Positions 30,642-41,538 are shown, counted from the first letter of the stretch. The stretch is DNA of 64,000 bases from Cordylochernes scorpioides (GCA_030710605.1 CP092863.1:144414478-144478477), one strand, 5' to 3'. Notes: generated from the letters alone by a model not told the origin. Program-made: numbers and translations.

Positions 30642-31189
30642 TGTAGTAAACCCGATGTGGAATGTACTGGGCAGTCGTGGTCGTGGGTGTGTGATGGGAT
30701 TCCCGCACTGGGACAGCAAGAGACAGAGGCAGGTCTAGATGGTAACTCCAAGAAGGTAGAGGTAGACCACGGACGAAGGCAGTCGAACCACGGGCGTCAC
30801 GGATGCCTACATCGCGGATAGGGGTGAGAGACCCGACCGTATGACGGCGTCGCTCTGAAAACAACTAACTGAACAACTAACCTTGTCCTATTTCTGGGCT
30901 CTTTAATATGAGACGCCCGCATATGTTGGCGAGTTCTGATTGGCTCCCATAATCACGCCACATGTCAGGCGCCGGGTTGTTTATCATGTCTGGCCACCTG
31001 TTGACGGGGTGATTGAACTCATTATCATAAACACCTGTTCGTCTGGTATTTGTCTCCGTCTAGACTACCTTTACCTCTTTGTTTATTTGTCACTTTGTTA
31101 CAAGGTCGATGCATATTTTTATATAGAGATGGGGTTATAATAAATATCAGAAGAAGGTTGTGAACTATCTTAACTCAAAATATACTACA
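30642..31189 (+). mobile_element. Solo LTR, copy 1 (548 bp)
   Basis: Begins TGTAGTA and ends TACTACA, with short inverted ends and TG...CA as in LTRs. AATAAA (about 31138) lies near the 3' end. No primer-binding site or coding region follows. AT microsatellites at both edges hide any target duplication. Confidence 0.75.
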
Positions 31190-31685
31190 TATATATATAT
31201 ATTTGCATTTTATATTATATAAAACATATATGGCAACAAATAAAATTATATTAATTAGCATCCATCATTCAAATTGATATTTCGAATAAATATAAAGGTG
31301 TACTTAATTATAACTTGTGCTATTAAAGAATAAACAGTTTATAATTATAAATATAAATTAAGTATATGTTGATATAAATCATGCATTTAATATAAAATAT
31401 GTCGAATACATAAATATTAATGGTTTAATTAATCAAATATATGAAGCATATATATCTAAAATAAATATTTCTGGATATATATTCTGTGTCTAAACGTTTA
31501 AAATATATGCAGTTTATTAATGTTTTTAAAGTGAATATTTTACATTCCTCCAAATATTTATCTTTTTGAATGTAGTCAATTTCAAATCTATAGGTATATA
31601 TATATTTATGGTGTGTTTAAATTATAAGATAATTTTTAAATGTCCAGTAAATATATGAATAGTTTTATGAATAGCTAATAAAATA
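31190..31685. other. AT-rich spacer
   Basis: Nothing recognised; no gag or pol sequence after the LTR. Confidence 0.5.
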
Positions 31686-32144
31686 AACTCATGGACAAAA
31701 CTTAAGGAAGTTGTACCTTCCAGCATGTATATCGGGATTGTGACAATAACTCTGAAAGATATTACAGTGACCTTTATTGAAGACACACGAGATAACCAAG
31801 TGTGTATACACTCATGGACAAAACTTAAGGAAGTTGTACCTTTTAGCATGTATATCGGGAGAGATTGAGACAATAACTCTTAAAGATTTTAAAGTGAAAA
31901 AACCTTATTGAAGACAAACGAGATAACAAAGCGTGTATACACTCATGGACAAAACTTAAGGAAGTTGTACCTTTTAGCATGTATATCGGGATTCAGACAA
32001 TCCCTCTGAAAGATTTTAAATTGACCTTTATTGAAGACACACGAGATAACCAAGTGTGAACAAAACTTCTATCTCCTTGAAAAATATAGGCAACTGGCGA
32101 CACACATCAAAGACTTCTACTTCCTTAGATTTTGTCCATAAGTG
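31686..32144. mobile_element. MITE with three 123-bp units
   Basis: Units at 31686, 31809 and 31940. The right end closes TTTTGTCCATAAGTG. Confidence 0.88.
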
Positions 32145-32149
32145 TATAA

Positions 32150-32310
32150 GCAGAATTATCCAACACATTATCAGAATTCTAAAAAGAGCATGGTGGATTA
32201 AATTGGCGAAACCGCTGGGAGGGTTCACCACTGATGAGCCAAGCTCTCCTAATAGGTTTTTTTATCGCAGTAAGGACAGTAGTAACCTTTTAATTTGGTT
32301 TTAAAAGAAA
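32150..32310 (-). repeat. FB-1 repeat, single arm
   Basis: AGCAGAATTATCCAACACAT, GGCGAAACCGCTGGGAGGGT, CGCAGTAAGGACAGTAG. Directly abuts the MITE. Confidence 0.8.
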
Positions 32311-32436
32311 CCTTCGTGCTTCATATTTTCATTTCTCAATTCCATTATTATTTTCAAACAGCCTTGCTCTATTTATAGTTGTCTTCCCAAAGAACCAGAC
32401 AAATTTAAAGGTATACGGTTTGACTTTTATAAAGTA

Positions 32437-32880
32437 TACTAGCCGAATGACCCGAGCAACGCCCGTGTTTTACCCGATTGAATGTTTTGATTCAAATGCT
32501 ATTTGTTACAATTATAAATTGGCGCCTTAAATAAATGCATATATTAGTGAATAACTATAGCCTATGTGCTTTATCTGTCTATGTACTGTTGGCTTCCGTA
32601 GGCGTCTCCTACTGCGAAAAAGAAAGAGAGGATTCCATTTAGTTATTAACTAATATATGCATTTATTTAAGGAGCGACCCGCTCCAACACAATAGTTACA
32701 AAAACGAAGAAGCGAGTGGGGGGGGGGGGGGGGGCATGATGGGGGTGGGGCAAAGGTGGCGTGATCGTAGCCAACCAATAGGAGAGCGCCATTCCAAAAA
32801 AAAAAAAAAGCAAACGGTGACAGAGATGAAAAATTATTAAGAACGCATGACGCTCGTAACTGTATATAGAATGTCATTAT
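32437..32880. repeat. Interspersed repeat with inverted segments and a long G run
   Basis: Starts TACTAGCCGAATGACCCGAG, a type of opening shared loosely with the repeat at 42210. AAATAAATGCATATATTAG (32529-32547) is inverted at about 32650-32668. A run of about 17 Gs sits near 32718-32734. Class unknown. Confidence 0.55.
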
Positions 32881-32924
32881 CATGTTATGTCATTATATAT
32901 ATAATCTGTTTTAGAAATAATTTT

Positions 32925-33092
32925 CAAAATTATTATAGACGCGTATGATTCTTTTAAAAATTAAACAATATCTACTGTCCTTACTGCAATGGAAAATTTA
33001 ATTGGAGACCATTAATTTTTCCATTGCAGTAAGGGCAGTAGATATTGTCTCAATTTTAAAAGAATCATCCGCGTCTATAATAATTTCGAATT
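32925..33092. repeat. FB-1 foldback, short form
   Basis: Arms with ATTATAGACGCGTATGATTC, TCTACTGTCCTTACTGCAAT and their reverse complements. Loop about 11 bp. Confidence 0.85.
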
Positions 33093-33855
33093 TTCATAAC
33101 AAAAGATAAGCAATGAGGGAAGTTTACAGAGTAGCAAAATATAAGCAAAAAATGATACTCTGTTAATAAAATAATAAATACTTCGCTACATTATATAAAA
33201 TTTAACAATAAAATAAAGATAAATAAGATATCAGCCATAATATACCCATGAATATCATTTAATATATATATATATAAACCATTACTAGGTATTTTCACTA
33301 TATCACTGACATATATCAGAATCTTTAATAAAGTTTTATCAATTCCATCAAAGTTCAAATTAATTTCAAAAATTTAAATATCTTTCAAAAGAAGAATGAA
33401 AACTTTTTTTTCCCAAAGTATGAGATTAATTCGTTTCCTAAAGAATTTTGGGAAAATAAAAAAATATATATTCGATTAATTTAAAATTATAAAATTTGAT
33501 TCTTAATCAAATTTAAATTATCTTTTAAATACCCTCTATTATAGTTATTATTTAATTATCTAATCTCGTTATAATTATATCATAATTACCGCTTAAAATA
33601 TATTTGATATGTAAATAGAATTAAAATAAAATTAGTAATATATTGTGACACCATAATGACAAACGCCCACGCCATCATTGGATAACAATGAACACAAAAG
33701 ATAACAGAAAATAACTCTGAATCGTTTATTGGAAGATATAAAAATGGTAACAAAACAATTTCACAAAGGAATAAACATACCAAAACCAAGATCCCACACT
33801 ACAAGGCTCCAACTATGTAAATATGTAAATACACTGTATATGTTATGTACATATT
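33093..33855. other. AT-rich spacer
   Basis: Nothing recognised. Confidence 0.5.
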
Positions 33856-34295
33856 ATCTTATGAAAATATTCGAAACTATTATAGACGCGTATGATTATT
33901 ATGAAAAATAAAACAATTTCTACTGCCCTTACTGCAATGGAAAAATATTGGGAGGGCCTGGCTCATTAGTGATGAACCCTCCCAGCGGTTTCGCCAGTTT
34001 AATCTACCATACCGCTATTATATTGCATTTTTCGATCTTCTTTTTATAGTGATACTGTTGCTAGATTCTTTGAATGGGTATTTTAGATAAACTATGGACA
34101 TAAACATTGAGAACAGTATAATTACATAAGTTTAATCTACCATGCCGAGGGTTCACCACTGATGAGCCAGGCCCTCCCTTTAATTTTTCTATTGCAGTAA
34201 GGGCAGTAGAAATTGTTTAATTTTCTAAATAATTATATGCGTCTATAATAATTTCGAATATTCATAACAGATGGCGCGCTATGCATCATAATATA
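33856..34295. repeat. FB-1 foldback, long form
   Basis: Left arm: CGAAACTATTATAGACGCGT, TACTGCCCTTACTGCAATGG, GGAGGGCCTGGCTCATTAGT. Right arm: GGTTCACCACTGATGAGCCA, TTGCAGTAAGGGCAGTAG, CAGATGGCGCGCTATGCATC. The middle has the usual ATACCGCTATTATATTGCAT filler. Confidence 0.85.
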
Positions 34296-34751
34296 TTATC
34301 CTATATAGGCTAGGTTGTTCTTACTGAGCGGTACCTAATAAAGTAATAGAAATAAATAAACACGTCACTTTGAACTTTGGTCTCTTCCAACAATGATGTC
34401 CTGCGATTCCATCTAGTGTAAAGTAACTTCGAACTGAACTTAACTGGTAAGATATTGAGAGAGAGAGATAATTTCTAAATTATGCAAATCAATATTACAT
34501 ATTGCAATATACAATTTTAACCATATATAAGTTTGTTATTTAAGTTTAAATATTTGAAGGATCGCTAAAAAAGAGAGAATATAGTAGAAGAGGTTTAAAA
34601 ATAACCTTAATAATGTTTTTTAATTCAAATATTTTCTATAAACATATCGTAATTTGAAGATAATCGCCTACTGCAATAATTTATCAAAATAATATAATCA
34701 TGAGATTAATAGTTTATTGTAAGGTTTTTTAAATATATATATATATATATA
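34296..34751. other. Spacer with a short dispersed motif
   Basis: 34306-34340 (TAGGTTGTTCTTACTGAGCG, GTACCTA) recurs at 43787-43822. The rest is AT-rich, ending in an AT microsatellite. Confidence 0.5.
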
Positions 34752-35297
34752 TGTAGTAATCCCGATGTGGAATGTACTGGGCAGTCGTGGTAGTGGGTGC
34801 GTGATGGGATTCCCGCACTGGGACAGCAAGAGACAGAGGCAGGTCTAGATGGTAACTCCAAGAAGGTAGAGGTAGACCACGGACGAAGACAGTCGGACCA
34901 CGGGCGTCACGGATGCCCTACATCGCGGATAGGGGTGAGAAACCCGACCGTATAACAGCGTCGCTCTGAAAAACAACTAAACCACTAACCTTGTCCCATT
35001 TCTGGGCTCTTTTATATTGGCTGCCCGCATATGGCGGAGAGCCCTGATTGGTTCCTGTAAAATCACGCCACCTGTCAGGCGCCGGGTTATTTATCACGTC
35101 TGGCCACCTGTTGACGGGGTGATTGAACTCATTATCATAAACACCTGTTCGTCTGGGTTATTGCGTCGTCTGGTCTACCTTTACCTCTTTGTTTATTTGT
35201 CACTTTGTTACAAGGTCGATACATATTTTTATATAGATATGGGGTTATGATAAATATTAGAGAAGGTTGTGATCTATCTAGTTCAAAATATACTACA
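34752..35297 (+). mobile_element. Solo LTR, copy 2 (546 bp)
   Basis: Collinear with copy 1 with scattered substitutions (for example GTAGTAAT for GTAGTAAA at the start). Same TGTAGTA and TACTACA ends. Not paired with copy 1 as one element, since the 3.56 kb between them is unrelated repeats. Confidence 0.75.
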
Positions 35298-35302
35298 TAT
35301 AT

Positions 35303-35724
35303 GGAAGCAATGGTCGCCTCTCCCGTCAAAATAAACGTCAGAATCTGACGCCATCTATTGACCGTCGCCGCAACTAGCGGCATCGGGTCGGTGACAAAGC
35401 CACAACACCAACTTTGGCAAACCAATAAGCGTCCACCTAGAGATTTGCCAATAGATTTGGCCCAACCACATTGCCATCAAAACACCTCTTTGGTAGATTG
35501 TGAGGATTCCATTAGATCCCGTGTGGATCTTATGGAATAAAGTCCGCCCTAGACTGACGAGGGCCATTAGCCCGAAACCATGGTCTCTAGGTGGACGCTT
35601 ATCAGTTTGCCAAAGTTGGTGTTGTGGCTTTGTCACCGACCCGATGCCGCTAGTTGCGGCGACGGTCAATAGATGGCGTCAGATTCTGACATTTATTTTG
35701 ACGGGAGAGGCGACCATTGCTTCC
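35303..35724. repeat. HH-D foldback element, ~142-bp arms
   Basis: Arms 35303-35444 and 35584-35724 are near-perfect inverted copies (GGAAGCAATGGTCGCCTCTC against its complement). The 139-bp loop ends in the hammerhead described next; the right arm starts inside the ribozyme. The element begins five bases after the solo LTR ends. Confidence 0.92.
35542..35596 (+). ncRNA. Type I hammerhead ribozyme, canonical core (HH-D)
   Basis: Self-cleaving RNA motif. Box CTGACGA 35554-35560 fits CUGANGA. Stem II is GGGC/GCCC (35561-35564 with 35570-35573) closing loop CATTA. GAA is 35574-35576. Stem III is the palindrome ACCATGGT (35577-35584), which suits a two-molecule hammerhead. Nucleotide 17 is C35585, predicted cleavage after it. 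Stem I has an inner helix of six pairs (35548-35553 with 35586-35591), an internal loop, and an outer helix of four pairs (35542-35545 with 35593-35596). All catalytic core positions are intact. Known relatives of this shape occur in Penelope-like elements and animal retrozymes. Confidence 0.8.
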
Positions 35725-35774
35725 GTGGATTAATTTCCTCCCGGCAAATTTTCCATCTATATATATATGTATAT

Positions 35775-35845
35775 ACGAGCTTTCGAGCATTTCTTTCCTT
35801 CAACAAGAATAATAATAAAGAGATAATAGTCGAAAGCTCGGATAT
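35775..35845 (-). repeat. HH-F hammerhead-like repeat
   Basis: CGAGCTTTCGAGCATTTC, then CTTCAAC; a second GTCGAAAGCTCGG follows, mirroring it. Weak core. Confidence 0.4.
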
Positions 35846-36601
35846 ATATTTTAAAAACCTTACAAGTAACTCTTCATTTCATTATTGTCATTTTTATAAT
35901 AAAATTATATATTTATTGGGTTTATAATCATTTGAAAATATATTTTGAAATAATATTATATTAATAATTATTAAGGTATAAATATATAAAAAAAATATAT
36001 ATGTATACATTTATAATCAATCTAAACCACATAGTTGTCAATAGTAATTCCTTTTAGTATTTTAAAATCTCATTCTATAATATAATCGAGATTGATTTTT
36101 TTGTGACTTTTATATATATATCAAAATTGGAAGCTATTATAGACGAGTATGATTCTTTTTATAAATAAACAATTTCTACTGTCCTTACTGCAATGGAAAG
36201 TTTAATGGGATTTATATATATATTTATATATATAAATTTAATTATAAAAGATTTATAATCTAAATTACATTAAGGTTATCTTATTCACTCCGAAATATTT
36301 TATTAAATCTTTTTATAAATAGAATATTTTTCATGCATCTAGCAAAAGAAATGCCTATATAGAATTTAAAACTAAATATTATTATTTCACAAAGAGAGAG
36401 AAAAATAACAGACGAACCTTTCAAAGTTAATTTCGCTAAATAAACATTTGTGTTAAATATTCAGGGGTTTTATTATCTTCCCAGAATGGTTTACAATAAT
36501 ACCAAAATAAGTGATACTTTTGATTTTTTATATTGAACGATAAGATTAAATTTTAGCACTAGATACATTTTCATATAATGTTCATTCGAAAATTATGTTT
36601 G

Positions 36602-36640
<39 letters not shown>
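35846..36640. other. AT-rich spacer with an FB-1 fragment and AT microsatellite
   Basis: 36130-36200 holds TATTATAGACGAGTATGATT and TCTACTGTCCTTACTGCAAT. An uninterrupted TA repeat occupies about 36604-36646. Confidence 0.55.
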
Positions 36641-36651
<11 letters not shown>

Positions 36652-37083
36652 AAAGGATTTAAAAGCGCGAATGCTTCTTTTATACATAAAACGAATTTCT
36701 ACTGTCCTTACTGCGATGAAAAAATATATTGGGAGGGCTTGGCTCATCAGTGGTGAACCCTCCCAGCGGTTCGCCAATTTAATCCACCAGACCGCTTCTC
36801 AGAGCTCTAATACTGTATTGGATCATTCTGCTTTTATATGTTACACTGAAGGATGGAATCTTAGAAATGGTGAGATAGAAGATATATAAAAGCAGAATGA
36901 TCCGATACAGTATTAGAGCTCTGAGAAGCGGTCTGGTGGATTAAATTGGCGAAACCGCTGGGAGGGTTCACCACTGATGAGCCAAGCCCTCCCAAATATA
37001 TTTTTTCATCGCAGTAAGGACAGTAGAAGTTCGTTTTATGTAAAAAAGAAACATTCGCGCTTTTAAATCCTTTTATTTTATAT
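36641..37083. repeat. FB-1 foldback, ~199-bp arms
   Basis: Arms 36641-36839 and 36886-37083: GGATTTAAAAGCGCGAATGC, CTGTCCTTACTGCGATGAAA, GGCTTGGCTCATCAGTGGTG, GACCGCTTCTCAGAGCTCTA and the reverse set. The 46-bp loop contains ACTGAAGGATGGAATC. Confidence 0.93.
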
Positions 37084-37149
37084 GTATTGATGGCGCGTTA
37101 TTGCTTTGTGTTAATATATATATATATATATATATATTTGAAACATAAT

Positions 37150-39205
37150 TATCGATTGAAATTTTATGAAAAAATATATAAATATATATATAATAATATA
37201 TAATTATACGCCTAAATATAAAAATAAAAGTAGTGTTTATATCGAATCTAAGGAAATAGAGGAAACAATTTTAAAAACAAATATTAAAAAAGCACCAGGC
37301 CCTGATTATATTAGTAACAATATGATTAGACAAGCTAAAATAAAAATAATCCCAATTCTGCATAAATTATTCAATAAATGTATAGAAATGGGATGTTATC
37401 CGGATGAGAATGGAAAAAATCATTCTTAAAAATAATTCCAAAACCAGGCAAAACGAATTATGAAATAAATAAAAGTTATAGACCTATATCATTGACATCT
37501 AATATCTCTAAAACATTTGAGAATATAATAAAAAATAAATTAAGTAACTATTATTTAGAGAATAATTTGATGAGCATGGTTGGTCAAGGCAGCATGGTTT
37601 TATGAAATCTAGATCAACAATTACTGGAATGGATAAAATTATAGAAACTATATTGAAACATAAACACAAATAATTGACTTCCTTGATAGCTATAGATATT
37701 GCGGGTGCATTCGACAATGCATGGTGGCCTGCTATTATAAAAAGAATGGATAATGATTATGTTCCCTCAGATTTAATACGGATCATAAAATCTTATTTCA
37801 ATAATGAAAGGGAGGTGAAATTTACATACGAATCAGAAACTTTTTATAAGAAACTAACTAAAGGATGTCCACAGGGTGAACCTTTATCATCACTTCTATG
37901 GAATATTGTGCTAAATGATTTGTTGATAAATTTTGATTCAATGAATGCAGATATTATATGTTATGCAGACGATGTTACAATAATTTGCTAGAATAAGACT
38001 ATTGAAGGACTAAAAACCGCAAGTGAATACACCTTAAATTATGTGATCCAATGGTGTAATAGAAATAAATTAACGATCAGTACAGAGAAGACTAATATGC
38101 TATACCTACATAACAGACTAAAAATACCTATTAAGGTTAATAACAATATAATAATGCCGGTCAAGCAAGTAAAAATTCTGGGAATGAAATTTTCTAATCA
38201 TAAATGGAAAAACAAAGTTAACTTTACACCGCATGTTAATGATATTCTGTGTAAGGCAGGACGTATGAAAAATTTATTATGTTCACTAAGTGGCAATATG
38301 TGGGGTTTAGATACTCAAAAGAGGTTAACATTATTTAAAACAATCATTAGGCCTGTACTTACATACGGTTCTGAAATTTGGTTCAAATATTTAAACAATC
38401 GTTGTAAACAAAAACTGAACTCCATGCAGTACCAGATCATTTTATGGACAGTTAGAGCATATAAAACCACTTCATCAAACTGTGTGCATAGCTTGGCAAA
38501 AATTCCACTCCTAACAGACTATATAGAATCCAGAATAATCAAATTTTATCTAGCTCAACTGTCCATTGAGGATCTAATTACTTACGAACCCCATGCTCCA
38601 AGTATAGTCAAATCATTCTTACACGCAAAAATGAATGAAAATTTTTAGAACACTAATGAAATTTTAAGAAACCTTTTCGTATTTAGAATTCCAAGATTTT
38701 TCCGTCCAAATTTTTATAATATCCAATTCATTACAGATCATGGCAATTTTGGTAAATTTTTGGCAACTATCGGCGCCGTGAAGGAACCAGGATGCTTCTG
38801 CGGAGGTGAAATTCAAGACGCGAGACATCTACTTCTGGAGTGCCCAATTTTCCGGGATTTTAGGGAAAATAGATTTGGGCGTATTGGACAACTTGATGAA
38901 TTTGTAGACAAAAAAGAAAAGTATAAAAATTTTGATCAATGTTGTAAATACATATACAACTTTCTTTTGAATTGGAAAAAAAGAGAAAGAATCTTAGAAA
39001 AAAAAAAGAACTGATGCTTGCTCTGTGTGTTTTGATTTGTTGTTTGTTTTTCTCTTTGGACAATGTTCTTTAGTTAATTTATGTAAAATAATAAATTGAA
39101 CAGGATTGTAAATAGCCGAATTGCTGTAATGCAGTGAAAGGTATTGACGCAAATATCCCTGAGTTTGGGATATCGCGTTTCATGATGTTAATAAAGTTCT
39201 ATATA
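37150..39205 (+). mobile_element. R1-type non-LTR retrotransposon, degenerate and 5'-truncated
   Basis: Carries fingers, palm, thumb and C-terminal parts of the reverse transcriptase in several frames, then a 3' end with ATCCCTGAGTTTGGGATATC, GCG and TTAATAAAGTTC. No endonuclease or first ORF. Base composition is AT-rich like the surroundings, unlike the LINE at 20-22.7 kb. Confidence 0.88.
37166..39014 (+). pseudogene. R1-type reverse transcriptase, broken
   Basis: Fragments in order: KKAPGPDYISNNMIRQA (about 37285), KSYRPISLTSNISKTFE (about 37465), QHGFMKSRSTITG after a frameshift near 37570-37590, IAIDIAGAFDNAWWP (about 37685), LTKGCPQGEPLSSLLWN and the catalytic CYADDVTIIC (about 37960). 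There is a TAG right after that block. The thumb (WCNRNKLTISTEKTNMLYL, TLFKTIIRPVLTYGSEIW) runs to a stop near 38646. Reading resumes with QFITDHGNFGKFLATIG and a Cys-His knuckle (CFCGGEIQDARHLLLECP), ending at 39014. DIAGAFDNAWW, GCPQG and the closing knuckle are typical of the R1/I lineage. Dead. Confidence 0.88.
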
Positions 39206-39344
39206 TATTACAAAAAAGATTTTCTGCCGATTTTGGTATTATAAAAATATTACTTTTTGATTATTTGTAGGATTAGAATACATGAGTATTTAAATTATAT
39301 TGTTTTGCATCCGTTGGAAAGATATTAATAAAATAAACGTTGAA

Positions 39345-39550
39345 TCAAAATCTGTTAAAATTGGTCTGATAAGGAATACATGATTCGAGAAAAGTACTGC
39401 CTGACTTAAGGCGAGTAGAAAAAGGAAAACAAAATACATATTTACATAATTACAAAAGGTTTTAGCCGGTCAATGGTAAACAACAACAATAGGTTTTATA
39501 TACTCCAAAGCCGCGACCTCTGGCGGTCGAATTCAACAAAGTAGTTTGTT
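39345..39550 (+). repeat. GCCGGC-family repeat
   Basis: CTGCCTGACTTAAGGCGAGT, TTTTAGCCGGTCAATGG, GCGACCTCTGGCGGTCGAAT. Confidence 0.8.
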
Positions 39551-39724
39551 CTATAATTTAAATTTTTGAAATATATATAAAATAAAATTTTTAATATAAT
39601 ATATGTATATAAAAAAAGAAATATAGTAAGGAATATTCTGTTTATGTTTTTTATATAAATTCGAATCTAGTATTCACTTATTGACAACATTTTAACAATG
39701 CGTTAGTTGAGATGGTCTGGTAGA
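39551..39724. other. AT-rich spacer
   Basis: Nothing recognised. Confidence 0.45.
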
Positions 39725-40005
39725 TCAAATTGAAGAAACCACTAAGTGGATTCAGTTATTTATTCTGTATCGTTTTTTTATTCTTGAGAATTTTCAATTT
39801 ATTAAATATTAAATAGTTTTCTTTAATGATAGATTAAACTGGCGAAACCGCTGGGAGGGTTCACCACTGATGAGCTAGGTACTCTCATTAATTTTTCCAT
39901 TGCAGTAAGGGCAGTAGAAATTGTTTAATTTCAAAAAGAATTTTACGCGTCTAAAATAGTTTCTAATTTTATAACAGATGGCGCGCTAGTGCATCATAAG
40001 AAAAA
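39725..40005. repeat. FB-1 repeat
   Basis: ACTGGCGAAACCGCTGGGAG, CACTGATGAGCTAGGTACTC, TTGCAGTAAGGGCAGTAG, then ACAGATGGCGCGCTAGTGCA. The left side is degraded. Confidence 0.75.
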
Positions 40006-40084
40006 ATAGTATAAAGGTTTGATATGTATGACAGTAAAACAAGTATGTTTCAATTGTTTATGTAATATAGTATCTTAGTGTTGT

Positions 40085-40150
40085 TTCTTGACTCAAGCAT
40101 CCCTTGTGAGGATATCGCGTCTTATTTAATAATACATGAATAAATAACGT
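40085..40150 (+). repeat. Detached LINE 3' end
   Basis: GCATCCCTTGTGAGGATATC, GCG, then AATAATACATGAATAAATAA: the same hairpin-plus-ATCGCG ending as at 15870 and 39150. Confidence 0.5.
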
Positions 40151-40187
40151 ACGGGTGATTGATACATATTTTCACCAGTTTTATTAG

Positions 40188-40470
40188 GGGTCGGTGGAAG
40201 GCTGGTTAAACCGTTTGGTTTTCGACCACTACGACCCGGGTTCGATTCCCGCATTGGACACTTTTTTTCTGTTTAAAAAAAAAAATGCTCCAATGGCCCC
40301 CGATTCTTGCAAAAGTCCAACCCCACCAGCGAGTGCAAGTAACAAAACGGGGCTCTGGCACATTTGTAAGTGCAAAGTCGAACTGCTTTTCACATGTGTA
40401 GACATGTGGTGCGCTTACAATAAAAGCAGTCGCTAACTACCCACCATGATTATCATGGCTTTGAGATAAG
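40188..40470 (+). repeat. tRNA-Glu-derived SINE
   Basis: The head has a tRNA-like segment: GGTTTTCGACC resembles the anticodon arm of tRNA-Glu (UUC), and CGGGTTCGATTCCCG is a full T arm and B box. A run of seven Ts follows the head. The body has CCAGCGAGTGCAAGTAACAA and GGGGCTCTGGCACATTTGTA, a region also found in the 48740 copy. The acceptor stem does not pair, so it is not a working tRNA gene. Confidence 0.78.
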
Positions 40471-40623
40471 AAAGAAGAGACCAGTTTTATTTATATAATA
40501 GGCCTGTAGATTAGGTTTTAGTACTTGAAAGTTTTCCATAATAAAAACATTTTGTTTTAGAGTCGTAAAAAACACATAGAATTTCATCAATTTTCCACAA
40601 TAGGGTTTATAAAAAAAATAATA
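40471..40623. other. Spacer
   Basis: No feature recognised. Confidence 0.4.
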
Positions 40624-40848
40624 CAGTAGACTCTCCTATAACGCGAGTTTTTACAACGCGATTTCGTACAACGCGATAAAAAAATTGCGACAAATTTATT
40701 TATACAACGCGAATTTACGTATAACGCGTTATAAAATAAAACAATTTACCCTAACAACATTCGCGTTATACAAGTTTTATTTCGTACAACGCGAATTCCT
40801 ATAACGTGATTTCATACAACACGGAACACATTAATCACGTTTTTACTG
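40624..40848. mobile_element. Pogo/Tigger-like MITE with internal GCG-spaced motif
   Basis: Flanked by TA. Left end CAGTAGACTCTCCTATAACG, right end ACGTTTTTACTG, giving short inverted ends. TACAACGCGA or TATAACGCGA recurs about every 18-25 bp through the element. No coding capacity. Confidence 0.65.
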
Positions 40849-41538
40849 TATGTAACAAATATATTATGTCTTCAAAATGAAAATAAATTTCATAATAACG
40901 TATGAGGGTATCTACAATATTTATTAACATTTAAAAGCATACGATAATTTACCTTTATTTTAAGCCAGACTATGTTAGAATTTAAAACATGGATTAAGGT
41001 ACATTCCACATCTCCTATCAGAAATAACTTGCTAAAATAAAATATGATTTCTTACTCGATAATTCGAAAAATTCGAAAAAAAAAATCAATCCCAAACGAT
41101 TCAACTATTTTCTACATTCTGGAAACAAAGATGTTTATTCCTTGAGGCAATTTCTTTTTTTCAATTTTCTAACCTATCTCCTGAAGCTATTTTATATATG
41201 TGTAGTTACAGAATCTTTCTATTTCTATTCAATATATATATAACATGGTGTGCCGTGTTATATTTTGAGCATGCTCAAATATTCTTTTAGGATTATGTTC
41301 CAAAATTCTTATTTGCATATTCAATTCTCAATCGTGCGGAAAGATTTTTGTTTGTTTTTCTTTTTTATTTATATATACTGACTTCGTGTTTTAAAATAAT
41401 AATAAAATTGGAATATTTTATTTTTATTAAGGTAGTGTGGGATATATATTGTTCGAAAAGAATGTAATAATTGAGTACAATCATAAATATGTGAAAATAG
41501 TACAAATGTGATATTGTACTGGGATAAGGTTCATAAAT
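40849..41538. other. AT-rich spacer
   Basis: 41495-41535 (AAATGTGATATTGTACTGGG, ATAAGG) precedes HH-B copies also at 28050 and 52080, so it is part of the HH-B flank. Confidence 0.5.

Noticed and set aside
30642-35297. One complete LTR retrotransposon with two LTRs
   Set aside because: No primer-binding site, polypurine tract or gag/pol between the LTRs; the interval is MITEs, FB-1 and spacer.
35358-35733. Open frames in the HH-D foldback
   Set aside because: The two arms give mirror copies of the same short peptide; a palindrome effect.
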